Source: Roseiarcus sp963761435
GTDB taxonomy: Bacteria > Pseudomonadota > Alphaproteobacteria > Rhizobiales > Beijerinckiaceae
Direction of reading: 5' to 3'
NCBI GenBank assembly: GCA_963761435.1
Contig: CAVXHJ010000001.1
Coordinates: 558,001 to 622,000, forward strand
Length of the DNA: 64,000 nt
Position numbers and translations under genes: made by a program. Below, in pieces: positions 43,962 through 53,039 of the stretch; positions within the stretch are counted from its first letter, which is position 1; each line of letters opens with the position of its first letter. Below the pieces are notes generated by a model, which was given only the letters and a program-made list of their open reading frames with translations, did not search any database and was not told the origin of the DNA.

Positions 43962-44440
43962 CTATTTCGGCGACTTGAAAGTCAAGTTGTCGGAGCAACG
44001 ACGCGGCTTCGCCGCCATCGCCCCGCCTCGCAAAGCCGCAGCTTCCGCTCCTTCAAGATCCAGCTTAAGAAGTCTGATCTCTCCAACTGCGGCGAGGATG
44101 ACATCAAGAGTAGTAGACTCCACTGGGATGCTGGGCGTCGCCCGACCGACCCAATCTTTACCCACAATGCTCGCCAGCCCATAGAGGCCTGGCTCCATCG
44201 AAGCAACGACAATTCTCATCGGGAAGGCCCCATAGCGCTTTTTCGATCAAGGTTTGATTCAATTGGATGTTCTTTCGCAGACACGCCCTGTTTCGGGGAT
44301 CATTTCGAAAGCGACCATATGTCCGGTCGGCTCAACACAATTCGCGAGGGAGACGGTCACGGCGCAATATTCGTTCCAGCGTCGACAACAGTGTCCCCAG
44401 ATCGCACTTCGCGCTGGATGACATAAAAAAGCTTCGCGTT
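43962..44440 (-). pseudogene. FkbM-family methyltransferase remnant, several frameshifts
   Basis: Reading successive frames from about 44440 gives REVRSGDTVVDAGTNI (motif I), then VTVSLANCVEPTGHMVAFEMIP, then LRKNIQLNQTLIEKALWGLP, then RIVVASMEPGLYGLA and IRLLKLDLEGAEAAALRGG, in the order expected for an FkbM methyltransferase. The joins need a G restored near 44362 (GGCGCC), a C restored near 44278 and another change near 44222. FkbM enzymes O-methylate sugars. No start codon or N-terminal part was found. None of the lesions is at a GANTC site, so this looks like true decay. Confidence 0.7.
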
Positions 44441-44536
44441 ATTTCTAGAGAGACTTGCGCCAGTCATCACTGCGCCACCTGACGTAAAACAGGCGGCTTC
44501 CCTTTGCGATGATCCTGACAGGTATTAGTGCATACC

Positions 44537-45290
44537 CTAGTTACAAATGAGGAAGCTGCTGATTCGTGCGCCTTGAGGTTCAGATTCTCCTACAGTTGCA
44601 TCGAACAGAAGCGTGACATTCGGTACGTTAAACGGCGGCGCTGTCACCACGATGCCAGAGTTCAAATAGGCGCGGGATTCGTGGCCATGCGCCTTGTCCC
44701 TATTTGGTTTGAAGGAACCGATTGGGCCAGGATGAGACTCCGTGACGATAATCCACTTGAATACGTGCAGCTTTGATAGAATCTTGGAAATTTGCTCGTT
44801 TGAGAGATGTTGCAATACCTCTCGCACTAGGCAAAGATCGCCTTTGGGAAGCTCATCTGTAATTATGTTGAGGCATTGAAACTGAATGTGATCAGTTCCG
44901 AAGCCAACCTGATTCGCTTGAATTCAGCGGTTCCACAATGTCGACCCCGATATACTGAATTGTCGGGCGTACGAGATGGCCTCCGACTCGAAAATCGCCG
45001 CACCCCAAGTCAACCACTGCCTTGACTCCGTGCGTATCAATGAAAGCGTTAACACGATCCGCATACTGGCTCGCGGCTATTTCTCCAGAGCCTGGCCCAG
45101 AATAAAACGAGGGTTCCTTCTCAACACGTGGTTCGCCGGTGTCCCAGATATTTTCCGCGTAGATCTCTGTAAATACGTCCTCAGTGCTTCGACGTCTATC
45201 CTTCCACTGTCTTGGGAGGCGGCGTAGCCGTCGCGATACTAGGAGAACTGGCCAAGGAGTACGCCGTCTAAGAAAGTCTTTGACGCTCAT
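44537..45290 (-). pseudogene. class I SAM methyltransferase, +1 frameshift
   Basis: The first frame starts at ATG 45290 (MSVKDFLRRRTPW) and contains VFTEIYAENIWDTGEP and VKAVVDLGCGDFRVGGHLV (SAM motif I), YIGVDIVEPLN. The second continues GFGTDHIQFQCLNIITDELPKGDLCLVREVLQHLSNEQI and WIIVTESHP, PPFNVPNVTLLFD to 44537. Removing one T at 44920-44925 (GAATTC) gives VEPLNQANQVGF and a protein of about 250 residues. Its family methylates sugars or glycans in surface-polymer loci. Likely intact if the extra base is an artefact. Confidence 0.75.
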
Positions 45291-45426
45291 GTGTCCCGCA
45301 ATACCCGACCGCACGCTGAAAGGCGGCGCAGGTAGGCGGCGCCACGCGACAAAAGTCGCCGGACTCCCTCCGGCGCCGCACATTTCAGAAGCCGCCGAGT
45401 TATTGAAGCCAGGCGGCAAAGACCCT

Positions 45427-46812
45427 TCAAACAATCTGCGGGCGCCCAGAAAGCGACAGACGAGTTGGGCCAAATATTGCGGAAAAGGCGGATATATCCA
45501 GTCCTAGCTTTTCGCGCGCGACGCTCCACAATATTCCGCTTCGGACAAGCTCGGATCCGACAATTGCAATAGCGGCGGCGTTTATTCCGAAGCGGCTGTA
45601 CAGGGCCAATGTCAGGGTCACGCCGACTGCGACGCCAACGGCGTACGCCAGAGTGACAGCGCGCTCGAACCCAGTCATCATCAAAATAATTGTGCTCGAA
45701 CCGAAAAAACCACTAATTGTATAAGCACCAGATATCACAACCAAAGGCAACCAGCTCTCTTGATAGGCAATGCCGAACACTAAAGTTATTGCCTCCTTGC
45801 CAACCAGCGCAAGGGCAACCGTCGCCACGAGCGCGGTCGTGAATAAACCTAACGCTGAACCGCTTGCGATCATTTGCAACTTCCTAAGTTCTCCGGAGGA
45901 GTGCAGTTGGGCGACATACGGCATGATCACAAGGGTAAGTACTGCCGACGGCAGCGTGATGAAAGCGGCGACAGCCAGCGCGACCCGATAGATCCCAACC
46001 TGGTCAAGCGATGCAAGAGCTCCAAATATCAAAATCGCGTATTGGCCATCGATTGTACGTAGCAGTTCCGTCCCGGTGGTCGGTACCGCGAACGCCGCCC
46101 ACGAGCGCCACTGAGCGACCGCCTTAGCCCGCTTAATATCGGGGGGCGTCAATGCCGACAGGGTCCAAAAACACAGCCCGAGCGTGATGGCTGCGGCGAT
46201 CGTCTGCATCGCCATCGCGCCGGCTGCGTCCAGGCGAGCCGTTATTCCGGCCATCCCCAGCAGCAGAATTGCAAATATCGCGGGTCGAAAGAGTACGTCA
46301 AAAAGCTGAGCTCCGACGACCCTGTGATAGCCGCGAAGCATTCCCACGCCGAGATTGCTCAGTGCAAAAAGCGGAATGCTTACGAGTTCCCAATAGTATG
46401 CGCGCGCGACGGCATCGGTTCGCGCAAAAGCCGGGGCGACATATATTAGGGCAGTCGCTAACGCGACAATTGCGGACGCGCCAAAAACTACGGCGGTGAG
46501 CGAGAGCAACGTTCCTTTGGCCTCGTTCAACGCGCCCCGTGTCACAAAAACGGAAAGCTCTCGTGTAACGAGTTGAGGCAATCCGAGTTGTGCGGGAACG
46601 AGCAAAAGCGCCACCAAGGCCATGACGGTCCCGTATTGCCCATATTCTGTTGGGCCGAGGTAGCGAGCAAGTTGCAACCCGACCAAAAAGGAAAGGAACA
46701 CGCCGAGGAGACGGGCGCCAGCGCTGCCCAACATCGCCACGATCAGCTTCCGCGCCAGGCTGTCCGGGCGGCCAAAGTTCATGTTGGCAAAATTCAAGTT
46801 GAAAAGTTTCAT
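45427..46812 (-). CDS. oligosaccharide flippase (Wzx/MATE-like)
   Basis: 461 residues with about 12-14 membrane helices. The N-terminus ARKLIVAMLGSAGARLLGVFLSFLVGLQLARYLGPTEYGQYG is the standard polysaccharide-flippase (RfbX) opening, and helices alternate to ILMMTGFERAVTLAYAVGVAVGV. It should move undecaprenyl-linked repeat units to the periplasmic face, where the EpsG/Wzy-like polymerase acts. The start ATG at 46812 lies 9 bp after the reconstructed stop of the interrupted epimerase (46822), so the two were adjacent in one operon before IS insertion. Confidence 0.88.
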   Translation of the reverse strand: MKLFNLNFANMNFGRPDSLARKLIVAMLGSAGARLLGVFLSFLVGLQLARYLGPTEYGQYGTVMALVALLLVPAQLGLPQLVTRELSVFVTRGALNEAKGTLLSLTAVVFGASAIVALATALIYVAPAFARTDAVARAYYWELVSIPLFALSNLGVGMLRGYHRVVGAQLFDVLFRPAIFAILLLGMAGITARLDAAGAMAMQTIAAAITLGLCFWTLSALTPPDIKRAKAVAQWRSWAAFAVPTTGTELLRTIDGQYAILIFGALASLDQVGIYRVALAVAAFITLPSAVLTLVIMPYVAQLHSSGELRKLQMIASGSALGLFTTALVATVALALVGKEAITLVFGIAYQESWLPLVVISGAYTISGFFGSSTIILMMTGFERAVTLAYAVGVAVGVTLTLALYSRFGINAAAIAIVGSELVRSGILWSVAREKLGLDISAFSAIFGPTRLSLSGRPQIV

Positions 46813-46821
46813 GAGAGGAAC

Positions 46822-46867
46822 CTACGCGTCCACACTCCGGAACCCTATTTCGGACTCGAACGCTCTA
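46822..46867 (-). pseudogene. detached 3' end of the epimerase gene
   Basis: When the two IS elements and their TA duplication are removed, the epimerase frame ...PWYV continues into RAFESEIGFRSVDA and a TAG at 46822-46824. These last 14 codons lie left of the insertions. The epimerase therefore ended 9 bp before the flippase start. Confidence 0.75.
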
Positions 46868-48195
46868 GCAGGCTGCTGAAAAACTGACTGCGTTTCCGCA
46901 AGAATGGGGTTAGGCGCGAAATTTTTCGCCTGGATAAGGTTCATCCGGGGAAGATGTCCTCGGCCTCGGATCATTGTTCCCTCATTCTTCAAGCCGTCAG
47001 ACACAGTTTGCCCCTCGGAGCCAGAAGCTTGGGCAGGCGGACGATGTTGTAGGCTGCGATGGCGAAGACGAAGACGGCGCGAACCTTGGCGAGGCCGCGC
47101 ACCTTCACTTGCGCGAGCCCGCCCACCGTCTTGCTCCAGCCGAAGCATTCCTCGATCCGTTTGCGCAGCCGTTGGCTGATCGCATAGCGAAGGCTCGCTG
47201 CGACCTCGGGCGAGATGGCGGTCTTGCGCGCCTTGCCGGTCTTGCTGACCGTCCCGTTGATCGCCACGTGCGGCTCGATCCCGCGCGCCTTCAAGCCTTC
47301 GACGAAGGCCTCGGCGTCGTAGTTCTTGTCGGCGCCGAGGGTCGCGCCCTTGGGCAACCGCTCGCTCAAGGCTGCGGCCGCCTCGCGTTCCGCCGTTCCG
47401 GTGGCCAAAGTCGCCTCGGCCCCGACCACAAGCCCGTTGCGGTTCTCCATCAACGCATGGCCAAGATAGGAAAGACGACTCTCCTGCCCGTCGCCTTTCC
47501 TGAACAAGCGCGCATCCTTGTCCGTTGTCGAGGCGTGCGTCTCGTTCGATCGCTTCGTCTTGCGGAAATCCGTTTCCCCGTTGCGCCCCGGTGTCGGCGG
47601 CTCACCCGACCCATCCTTGGGCCGAAAGCTCTTCATCGACGCCCAGGCCTTGAGCAATGTCCCGTCGACTGAAAAATGGTCCGCGCTCATGAGCCCCTTC
47701 ACCTCCGGCAAGGCAAGCAGCGAAGCCAGAAACCCTTGCGCGATCTCATGCGTGAGCAGACGGTCGCGGTTCTTGGAAAAGGTCGAGGCGTCGAAAACCT
47801 TCTCGTCGATCGACAACCCGACGAACCAGCGAAACAGCATGTCGAACTCCAACCGTTCGACCAATTGTCGCTCCGAGCGGATCGAATAGAGAAGCTGCAA
47901 CAGCGTGGCCCGCAGCAGCCGTTCCGGCGGTATGGAGGGACGCCCGACCGCCTCGTAAAGCGCCGAAAACCTCGCGTCGAGCTCGTCGAGCGCCGCATTG
48001 GCCAGTCGCCGCATCGCCCGTAACGGATGCTTCGCCGGAAGCCTGGCCTCGACATCGACGTAAGAGAACAACGCCCCGCTTGTCCGATCCTCGCCCCGCA
48101 TCGATCCCCCCGAATCATCGCCTCGATCCAAAGGAATCACGGGATAAAGGCAAACACCAGCGCGTATTCGGCCGACTTTTTCAGCAGCCTGCTAG
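46865..48195 (-). mobile_element. IS element with perfect 19-bp terminal repeats (IS5/IS1182-like)
   Basis: CTAGCAGGCTGCTGAAAAA at 46865-46883 is exactly repeated inverted at 48177-48195, bounding about 1331 bp with one transposase gene. CTAG at each outer edge may be a four-base target duplication, in which case the mobile core is 46869-48191. The right edge abuts the second IS. Confidence 0.85.
46989..48101 (-). CDS. DDE transposase of the IS5/IS1182-like element
   Basis: 370 residues from the ATG at 48101 (MRGEDRTSGALFSYVD; an upstream ATG at 48140 adds 13). The N-terminal transposase domain has PSIPPERLLRATLLQLLYSIRSERQLVERL. The DDE core has ADHFSVDGTLLKAWAS (first Asp), GATLGADKNYDAEAFVEGL (second Asp) and RKRIEECFGWSKTVGGL (Glu). 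The frame is intact, so the element may still be active. It cuts and pastes the element at CTAG-like targets. Confidence 0.88.
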   Translation of the reverse strand: MRGEDRTSGALFSYVDVEARLPAKHPLRAMRRLANAALDELDARFSALYEAVGRPSIPPERLLRATLLQLLYSIRSERQLVERLEFDMLFRWFVGLSIDEKVFDASTFSKNRDRLLTHEIAQGFLASLLALPEVKGLMSADHFSVDGTLLKAWASMKSFRPKDGSGEPPTPGRNGETDFRKTKRSNETHASTTDKDARLFRKGDGQESRLSYLGHALMENRNGLVVGAEATLATGTAEREAAAALSERLPKGATLGADKNYDAEAFVEGLKARGIEPHVAINGTVSKTGKARKTAISPEVAASLRYAISQRLRKRIEECFGWSKTVGGLAQVKVRGLAKVRAVFVFAIAAYNIVRLPKLLAPRGKLCLTA

Positions 48196-48196
48196 G

Positions 48197-48628
48197 TCAC
48201 CAACTCATAAACCTGAACCCTATTCGGATGGCGGCGAGTTTGACGAGGGCGAGGTAGTTGGCGTCGTGTTTTTCGTAGCGTGTCGCGACGGCTCGGAAAT
48301 GTTTGAGTTTGTTGAAGAAGCATTCGACGAGATTTCGAAAGCGGTAGAGGTAGCGGCTGAAGGAGGGGACGTTCACCCGATGGGGCATCGGCTTGATGTT
48401 GCCCCATGCGCCTTGTCTTGCGAGGCGCGCCCGCAGCGCGTCGCTGTCGTAGCCGCGGTCGGCGAGGAGGATTTGGCCTTCGCCGAGACCGGCGAGCATG
48501 TCGGCCGCGCTTCGCCCGTCATGAGCTTGTCCGGCCGTCAGCTTGAGCAGAATGGGCAGGCCGTTGGCGTCGACGAGGGCATGGATCTTGGTGGTCAGTC
48601 CGCCTCGCGAGCGCCCCATGCAGCGGGC
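48197..48628 (-). CDS. IS427-like transposase, second reading frame (OrfB)
   Basis: This frame continues from OrfA with CMGRSRGGLTTKIHALVDANGLP, then ILLADRGYDSDALRARL (second Asp) and YRFRNLVECFFNKLKHFRAVATRYEK (Glu), ending at the left terminal repeat. The frame is open further upstream to 48964, but only the part from about 48628 is transposase-like. Confidence 0.8.
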   Translation of the reverse strand, partial: ARCMGRSRGGLTTKIHALVDANGLPILLKLTAGQAHDGRSAADMLAGLGEGQILLADRGYDSDALRARLARQGAWGNIKPMPHRVNVPSFSRYLYRFRNLVECFFNKLKHFRAVATRYEKHDANYLALVKLAAIRIGFRFMSW

Positions 48629-48999
48629 TCCAGCGAGGTCCCGAGCGGGGGATGACGTTTCTTCAGACCCCCTTTTTTGCCGTTGGCGCCATGCTGGTGG
48701 ACGCGGATCGAGGAACTGTCGATCATCTGCAAATCGCCATCGTAGGCTTTTGAGATCGCTTCGAATATCCGATCCCAGACGCCGATCCTGGCCCAGCGGA
48801 CGAAACGGTTGTAGCAGGTCGTCGATGGTCCGTAGCGCTCGGGAATTTCGGCCCAGGGCGAACCGGTGCGCAGCCGCCAGTAAATGCCGTTGAGCACCTT
48901 GCGATCGTCCGAACGCGGCACGCCGCGCGGCTTGTTCGGCAAGAGAGGCTCGATGATCGACCACTCGAAATCAGATAGCTCGTACCGGCGTGGCGTCAT
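48595..48999 (-). CDS. IS427-like transposase, first reading frame (OrfA)
   Basis: 134 codons beginning MTPRRYELSDFEWSIIEPLLP, with the conserved KVLNGIYWRLRTGSPWAEIPERYGP and WDRIFEAISKAYDGDLQMIDSSSIRVHQHGA (first catalytic Asp). Two-frame transposases of this group are joined by ribosomal frameshifting. The frame switches to OrfB near 48620. Confidence 0.85.
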   Translation of the reverse strand: MTPRRYELSDFEWSIIEPLLPNKPRGVPRSDDRKVLNGIYWRLRTGSPWAEIPERYGPSTTCYNRFVRWARIGVWDRIFEAISKAYDGDLQMIDSSSIRVHQHGANGKKGGLKKRHPPLGTSLEPAAWGAREAD

Positions 49000-49011
49000 G
49001 TTCGCTCCCCC

Positions 49012-50086
49012 TCACGGAGCTTGAATCACGCCGCGCCCAAAAAAGGAATCCTCTTTATGAGTTTGTGACCTAACGTACCACGGCATCGCCATCCGTAGCC
49101 CATCTGCGACGCGATGCGTGGGCACATAGCCAAGGCGGCTGGCCGCCTTGCCGACGTCCGCTTGGCTGTGGCGGACGTCGCCGGCGCGAAAATCGCGGTA
49201 GCGAGGCGCGCCGTCCCGAACATGCGGAAAGTCGGCCTCGAGCAGCCGGCGCAATTCGGCGTAGAGATTGTTCAGTGTCGTGCGATCGCCGACCGCGACA
49301 TTATACACTTCGTTGATCGGTTCGGGACCTTTCGCCGTCGCGGCAAGTAAATTCGCCTGTACGGCGTTAGCAATGTAACAGAAATCGCGGCTGGTTTCTC
49401 CGTCCCCGTTGATGAACACGGGATCGCCCTTGATCATGGCCGCAGTCCATTTGGGGATCACAGCGGCATAAGCGCCGTTTGGATCTTGCCTTGCGCCGAA
49501 GACGTTAAAGTAGCGCAAGCCGATCGAACTCGAGGCCGTAGCAAAGGGCAAAAACACTAGCATAGAGCTCATTGACGTATTTCGTGACAGCGTAAGGGCT
49601 CAATGGCCGACCAATGACGTCTTCCACTTTTGGCAGTCCAGGATGATCGCCATAGGTTGAGCTGCTGGCGGCGTAGACGAATCGCTTGACCCCGGCGTCT
49701 CGCGCAGCAACGAGCATATTGACGAAACCGCTGACATTGACGGCGTTGGTTGCAATCGGATCGGCGACGCTGCGGGGCACGGAGCCGAGAGCCGCCTGAT
49801 GCAGCACATAGTCGACGCTGCCGCACGCTCGGCGACAATCATCGAACTTACGGATGTCGCCCTCGATGAAGTTGAACCGCGCCCATTGCGATCGCTCGAC
49901 CAGGGCCCTCACTTCATCGAGATTGCGCTGGTGGCCGGTCGTGAAGTTGTCCAGCCCAACCACCCGCTGATCGAGCGTGAGAAGCGTCTCGAGCAGGTTC
50001 GAGCCGATAAATCCAGCGACGCCGGTAATCAGCCAGGCGCGCGGACTGGTCCGCAATTCTGCGCACGCCTTTTCGTAACGGGTCAC
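49012..50086 (-). pseudogene. UDP-HexNAc 4-epimerase (WbpP/TviC-like), frameshifted and IS-interrupted
   Basis: An NAD-dependent epimerase starting with a GTG at 50086 (VTRYEKACAEL, as in WbpP-type enzymes). VTGVAGFIGSNLLE-like GxxGxxG is near residue 20, then YVYAASSSTYGDHP-like catalytic Ser/Thr and PYAVTKYVNELYA (YxxxK). After GLEF the frame breaks. Removing one base at 49526-49531 (GAACTC on plus) restores GLESIGLRYFNVFGARQDPNGAYAAV. The rest continues to PWYV at 49071, where an IS starts; the last 14 codons are at 46822-46867. These enzymes interconvert UDP-GlcNAc(A) and UDP-GalNAc(A). With the IS in place the protein would gain about 19 foreign residues (to 49012) and may still work. 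Confidence 0.85.
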
Positions 50087-50194
50087 TTCGCAAAACCTAC
50101 ATGCGCCGTTCGCAGCGGGCGTGATGAGCGCCGACAGGGCGGCGCCTCGCCAGGCCGACGCCATGAACGGGGGAGCGTGCTGCTTTTATGGCTT

Positions 50195-50965
50195 TCATGG
50201 CTTACGGACAACGCCGACATATTTGCCTTCACTCGTAGTCACCGCGAAACTCAGGCCAAGCTTTTCGACAAAGTGACGAAACGCAAAATTGTCACCAATG
50301 TCGTCTGAGATAAAGATCCCGCCCGAACGTAAAGAGTTCCACAACAGGGGATAGCCGTATTGACGACCATAGTAGGACTTGTCTGAATCGTAATGACAAA
50401 GATCGATGGGGTATCCGATAAGCTTGATAGCTTTGGGGATTCCGCGCCTGTCCGGCATTCGTACGAGCGACCATTGGGTGCGAAGACGAGCGGGAACAGC
50501 GACCCCAACCTCGTCTTCGTTGTTCATCTTGGGGTAGGGCATGTCGACGCTGACAAGACGGGCATTTGGCCGTTCAGAGAGGGCGACAAGGATCGCCAGA
50601 CTGGACCATCCATACGCCACGCCCGTCTCCACTACGCGCTGAGCTCCAGCCAATTTCGTGGCCGCGTAGATGAGATCGAGGTGGCCCGGACCGCCCATTT
50701 TTGCTTTGGCGCGAGAAGCCAACGAGCCCGCTTCCGCCAGCACGTCCTCCCGCAAAGTCGGAATATCGCCCGCAGGAGACAGGCCAATGTGCCGCAAAGC
50801 CTGCGCAACCGACATGACCTTGGATGCCGCCCAAGCCTTGGCGTTTGCTCCGCTCAGAGCAGAATCCCGATTGGGCTTGAATTTGCGAACCGCAAGGCCG
50901 GCGGCGTGAGCCCAGTGGGTCGGCCGCTGCGCGAACCACAATACGGTCATTGCCTTACCGAGCAT
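50195..50965 (-). CDS. class I SAM-dependent methyltransferase
   Basis: 256 residues. HLDLIYAATKLAGAQRVVETGVAYGWSSLAILVAL gives SAM motif I (ETGVAYG), then ARLVSVDMPYP (acidic end of strand 2), PIDLCHYDSDKSYYGR (motif with Asp) and SGGIFISDDIGDN. The layout is that of the Methyltransf_24/cephalosporin hydroxylase-type group, which often modifies sugars in surface-polymer loci. An N-terminal extension of about 90 residues precedes the fold. The ATG at 50965 is the start. It lies between the epimerase and a glycosyltransferase. Confidence 0.82.
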   Translation of the reverse strand: MLGKAMTVLWFAQRPTHWAHAAGLAVRKFKPNRDSALSGANAKAWAASKVMSVAQALRHIGLSPAGDIPTLREDVLAEAGSLASRAKAKMGGPGHLDLIYAATKLAGAQRVVETGVAYGWSSLAILVALSERPNARLVSVDMPYPKMNNEDEVGVAVPARLRTQWSLVRMPDRRGIPKAIKLIGYPIDLCHYDSDKSYYGRQYGYPLLWNSLRSGGIFISDDIGDNFAFRHFVEKLGLSFAVTTSEGKYVGVVRKP

Positions 50966-51006
50966 GACTCTCTGAGCAATCCACCAAGTGTACTTGCGCT
51001 GAGCAG

Positions 51007-52227
51007 CTAGGCTATTTCCGGCGCGCCTGCCGCTATGGGCGCCTCGGACGAACTCGGAAAAAGCAGTTTCAGATATTCCTCGACAATCAGCTCGGGCGCG
51101 AAATCGGCGGCCCGCCGCTTGAGCGCCTCGCGATCGTGCTCTGCCGCCAGAGCGTCGGCCATCGCTTGGGCCAAGGAGTCAGCGTCGCCAACAGGGACGA
51201 GCCTGCCGTACCGGCCGTTTTCGAGGATTTCCGATGGACCGCTCCTGCAATTGGTCGACACCACCGGCAGCCCGCAGGCAAGCGCCTCGACGATCACATT
51301 GCCGAAACCCTCGTAGTCCGAGGATAGCGCAAAAAGATCGGCGGAGTGATAAAAGGGCGCGGGGTCGATTGTCTCTCCAGGCATCAGGACTTTATCGGCG
51401 ACGCCCTCCGAACGCGCGACGGCCGCAGTGGCTTCGACGAGTTCGCCGGTTCCAAGAATTAGGAGTCGCGCGTCTTGTGTCGAAAGCATTCTTCTGAATG
51501 CCTGGATCAGCAAGGCATGGTTCTTTTGCGCCTTCAGGCGCCCGACCGTGATGATCCGCGGCCCCCGCCAACCGCCCCACGCGCTCTCTGCAACGTTAGA
51601 ATCGCTTGCATCTTGGAATCTTGTGGGCACCGGGTTGTGGATTACGCAAATGCTACTACGCGATATTCCTGAAAGAGCGGCAAGATCATCGGCCACACCC
51701 ATCGAAACGGCCACACGCCCGTGCGCGAGCGGGTATGTCAAGGCGATGCTGGACTTGAGCATTAACCGATGGGCCGCGCCCCGACCCCTATATTGATCAG
51801 ATAGCGTATTGTGTTCCCAGACAAGCATTCGGGCTCGCGAGCGCGCAAGCCGATGCGCCAATACGCAGATCGTTGTGAGAGGCCATATCGACGCTATAAC
51901 GAAGTCCGGCCGCTCGTGGCGCAGATAACGGGCGAAGGGAAACAGGAATTCCCGAGCCCGGTCCGTTCCTAGTATAAAGTAGCGCGCCGCGGCCGGAATA
52001 AAGCGGCGAGCACCGGGCAAATCTTCCGCCGTAACAATGTGGACCCGAAAACCGCGACGAAGAAACTGCTTCGCCAGCAACACGTTGGCGATTTCGGCGC
52101 CCCCGGCGCCAATGTTCGGCACCGCTAGGGTAATTAGGGATGGCTCCCTTGCAGCGATAGAGCGCCTCTTCGAGCTTAGTATTTCTGGCAGCATGAGCCG
52201 AACGTTGGTTTCCCAAATCATTGTCAC
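51007..52227 (-). CDS. GT4 family glycosyltransferase
   Basis: 406 residues (GTG at 52227; ATG at 52221 is equally possible). GT-B fold: LAVPNIGAGGAEIANVLLAKQFLRRG at the start with the GGAE loop, VWEHNTLSDQYRG, then IITVGRLKAQKNHALLIQAF, LMPGETIDPAPFYHSADLFALSSDYEGFGNVIVEALACGLPVVSTNCRSGPSEIL with the donor-binding EX7E motif. It transfers a sugar to the growing lipid-linked unit. Its start overlaps the stop of the upstream methyltransferase (GTGA), so the two are translationally coupled. Confidence 0.9.
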   Translation of the reverse strand: MTMIWETNVRLMLPEILSSKRRSIAAREPSLITLAVPNIGAGGAEIANVLLAKQFLRRGFRVHIVTAEDLPGARRFIPAAARYFILGTDRAREFLFPFARYLRHERPDFVIASIWPLTTICVLAHRLARSRARMLVWEHNTLSDQYRGRGAAHRLMLKSSIALTYPLAHGRVAVSMGVADDLAALSGISRSSICVIHNPVPTRFQDASDSNVAESAWGGWRGPRIITVGRLKAQKNHALLIQAFRRMLSTQDARLLILGTGELVEATAAVARSEGVADKVLMPGETIDPAPFYHSADLFALSSDYEGFGNVIVEALACGLPVVSTNCRSGPSEILENGRYGRLVPVGDADSLAQAMADALAAEHDREALKRRAADFAPELIVEEYLKLLFPSSSEAPIAAGAPEIA

Positions 52228-53039
52228 GGCCTCACAAGAACGTAGTAGTACCAGCGGACAAGGAAACCGGGGAAACGCGCGGTAGAAGGATGACCGGCGA
52301 CTTCGACGAGGTCAAATCCTACCGACCGAAATTCAGGTTCAATTGTCCTCGGTGTGGACGTGTAAGTCTTCAAACCTCCATGCACCGGGTCCAGAACGTA
52401 GCCACTGCCGGCGTAGAAAGCGCTCGTCCGAAGTTGGCGCAAGGATAGAAGCGACGTCTTTCCGATCGCCCGCAATACACGCCAACCCTTTTTCAAGGGT
52501 CCCGCTCCGCTTAACATCGGCCACACCCCTAGCACTTTTGCGTTATGAGAAGAGAAAATGAACTTTCCCCCGGGCTTCAGCACTCGGAAAACCTCTGCAA
52601 AGCATTTGCGACGGCCGTCGTCGGTCGGAATACAGTCAATCCCATTGAAAGAGAATACAGCGATATCGAAGCATTGGTCAGGTATGGAACTAAGATCGGT
52701 AGCGTCCTCGCAGCGAAACTCGAGGTCATGGAATCTCTTTTGGCAAGCTTCAACCATCGAGGAGGCATAATCTAAACCCAGATAACGGCCTGCACTTTTG
52801 GAGAGGTAGGGTGTCGTTCTCCCGCCACCAACACCAATATCCAAGATCGAGGCACTTGATGAAATAAATCTATCAAACAAATCTATTTCACAAGGCTGCA
52901 GGTCTGACACGCTAAGGTAGTGTGCAACAATTTTAGCGTCATTATAGGCTTCAATGGAATTATCTACAGGCAAACGCCTTGATCTTGTCGATCCCCCTGC
53001 CAAGGCTAACCTCGGGCTTGTTACGCCGTGTTCTGTCAT
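52224..53039 (-). CDS. class I SAM-dependent methyltransferase (UbiE-like)
   Basis: 271 residues. SASILDIGVGGGRTTPYLSKSAGRYLGLDYASSMVEACQKR holds motif I (DIGVGGG) and motif II. CEDATDLSSIPDQCFDIAVFSFNGIDCI follows, and EVFRVLKPGGKFIFSSHN is the typical motif III/post-I pattern. It likely methylates a sugar or acyl decoration of the polymer. Stop and start overlap neighbours on both sides (GTGA downstream, ATGA upstream), placing it in a tightly coupled run of acyltransferase, methyltransferase and glycosyltransferase. Confidence 0.85.
   Translation of the reverse strand: MTEHGVTSPRLALAGGSTRSRRLPVDNSIEAYNDAKIVAHYLSVSDLQPCEIDLFDRFISSSASILDIGVGGGRTTPYLSKSAGRYLGLDYASSMVEACQKRFHDLEFRCEDATDLSSIPDQCFDIAVFSFNGIDCIPTDDGRRKCFAEVFRVLKPGGKFIFSSHNAKVLGVWPMLSGAGPLKKGWRVLRAIGKTSLLSLRQLRTSAFYAGSGYVLDPVHGGLKTYTSTPRTIEPEFRSVGFDLVEVAGHPSTARFPGFLVRWYYYVLVRP

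Larger units (their letters stand above)
48195..49070 (-). mobile_element. IS5-family (IS427-like) element inside the epimerase gene
   Basis: GGTCACCAACTCATAAA at 48195-48211 is repeated inverted at 49054-49070 with one mismatch (17 bp), bounding 876 bp with a two-frame transposase. TA lies directly outside both ends (48193-48194 and 49071-49072), matching the two-base duplication of this group. It interrupts the epimerase 15 codons before its stop. Confidence 0.85.
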
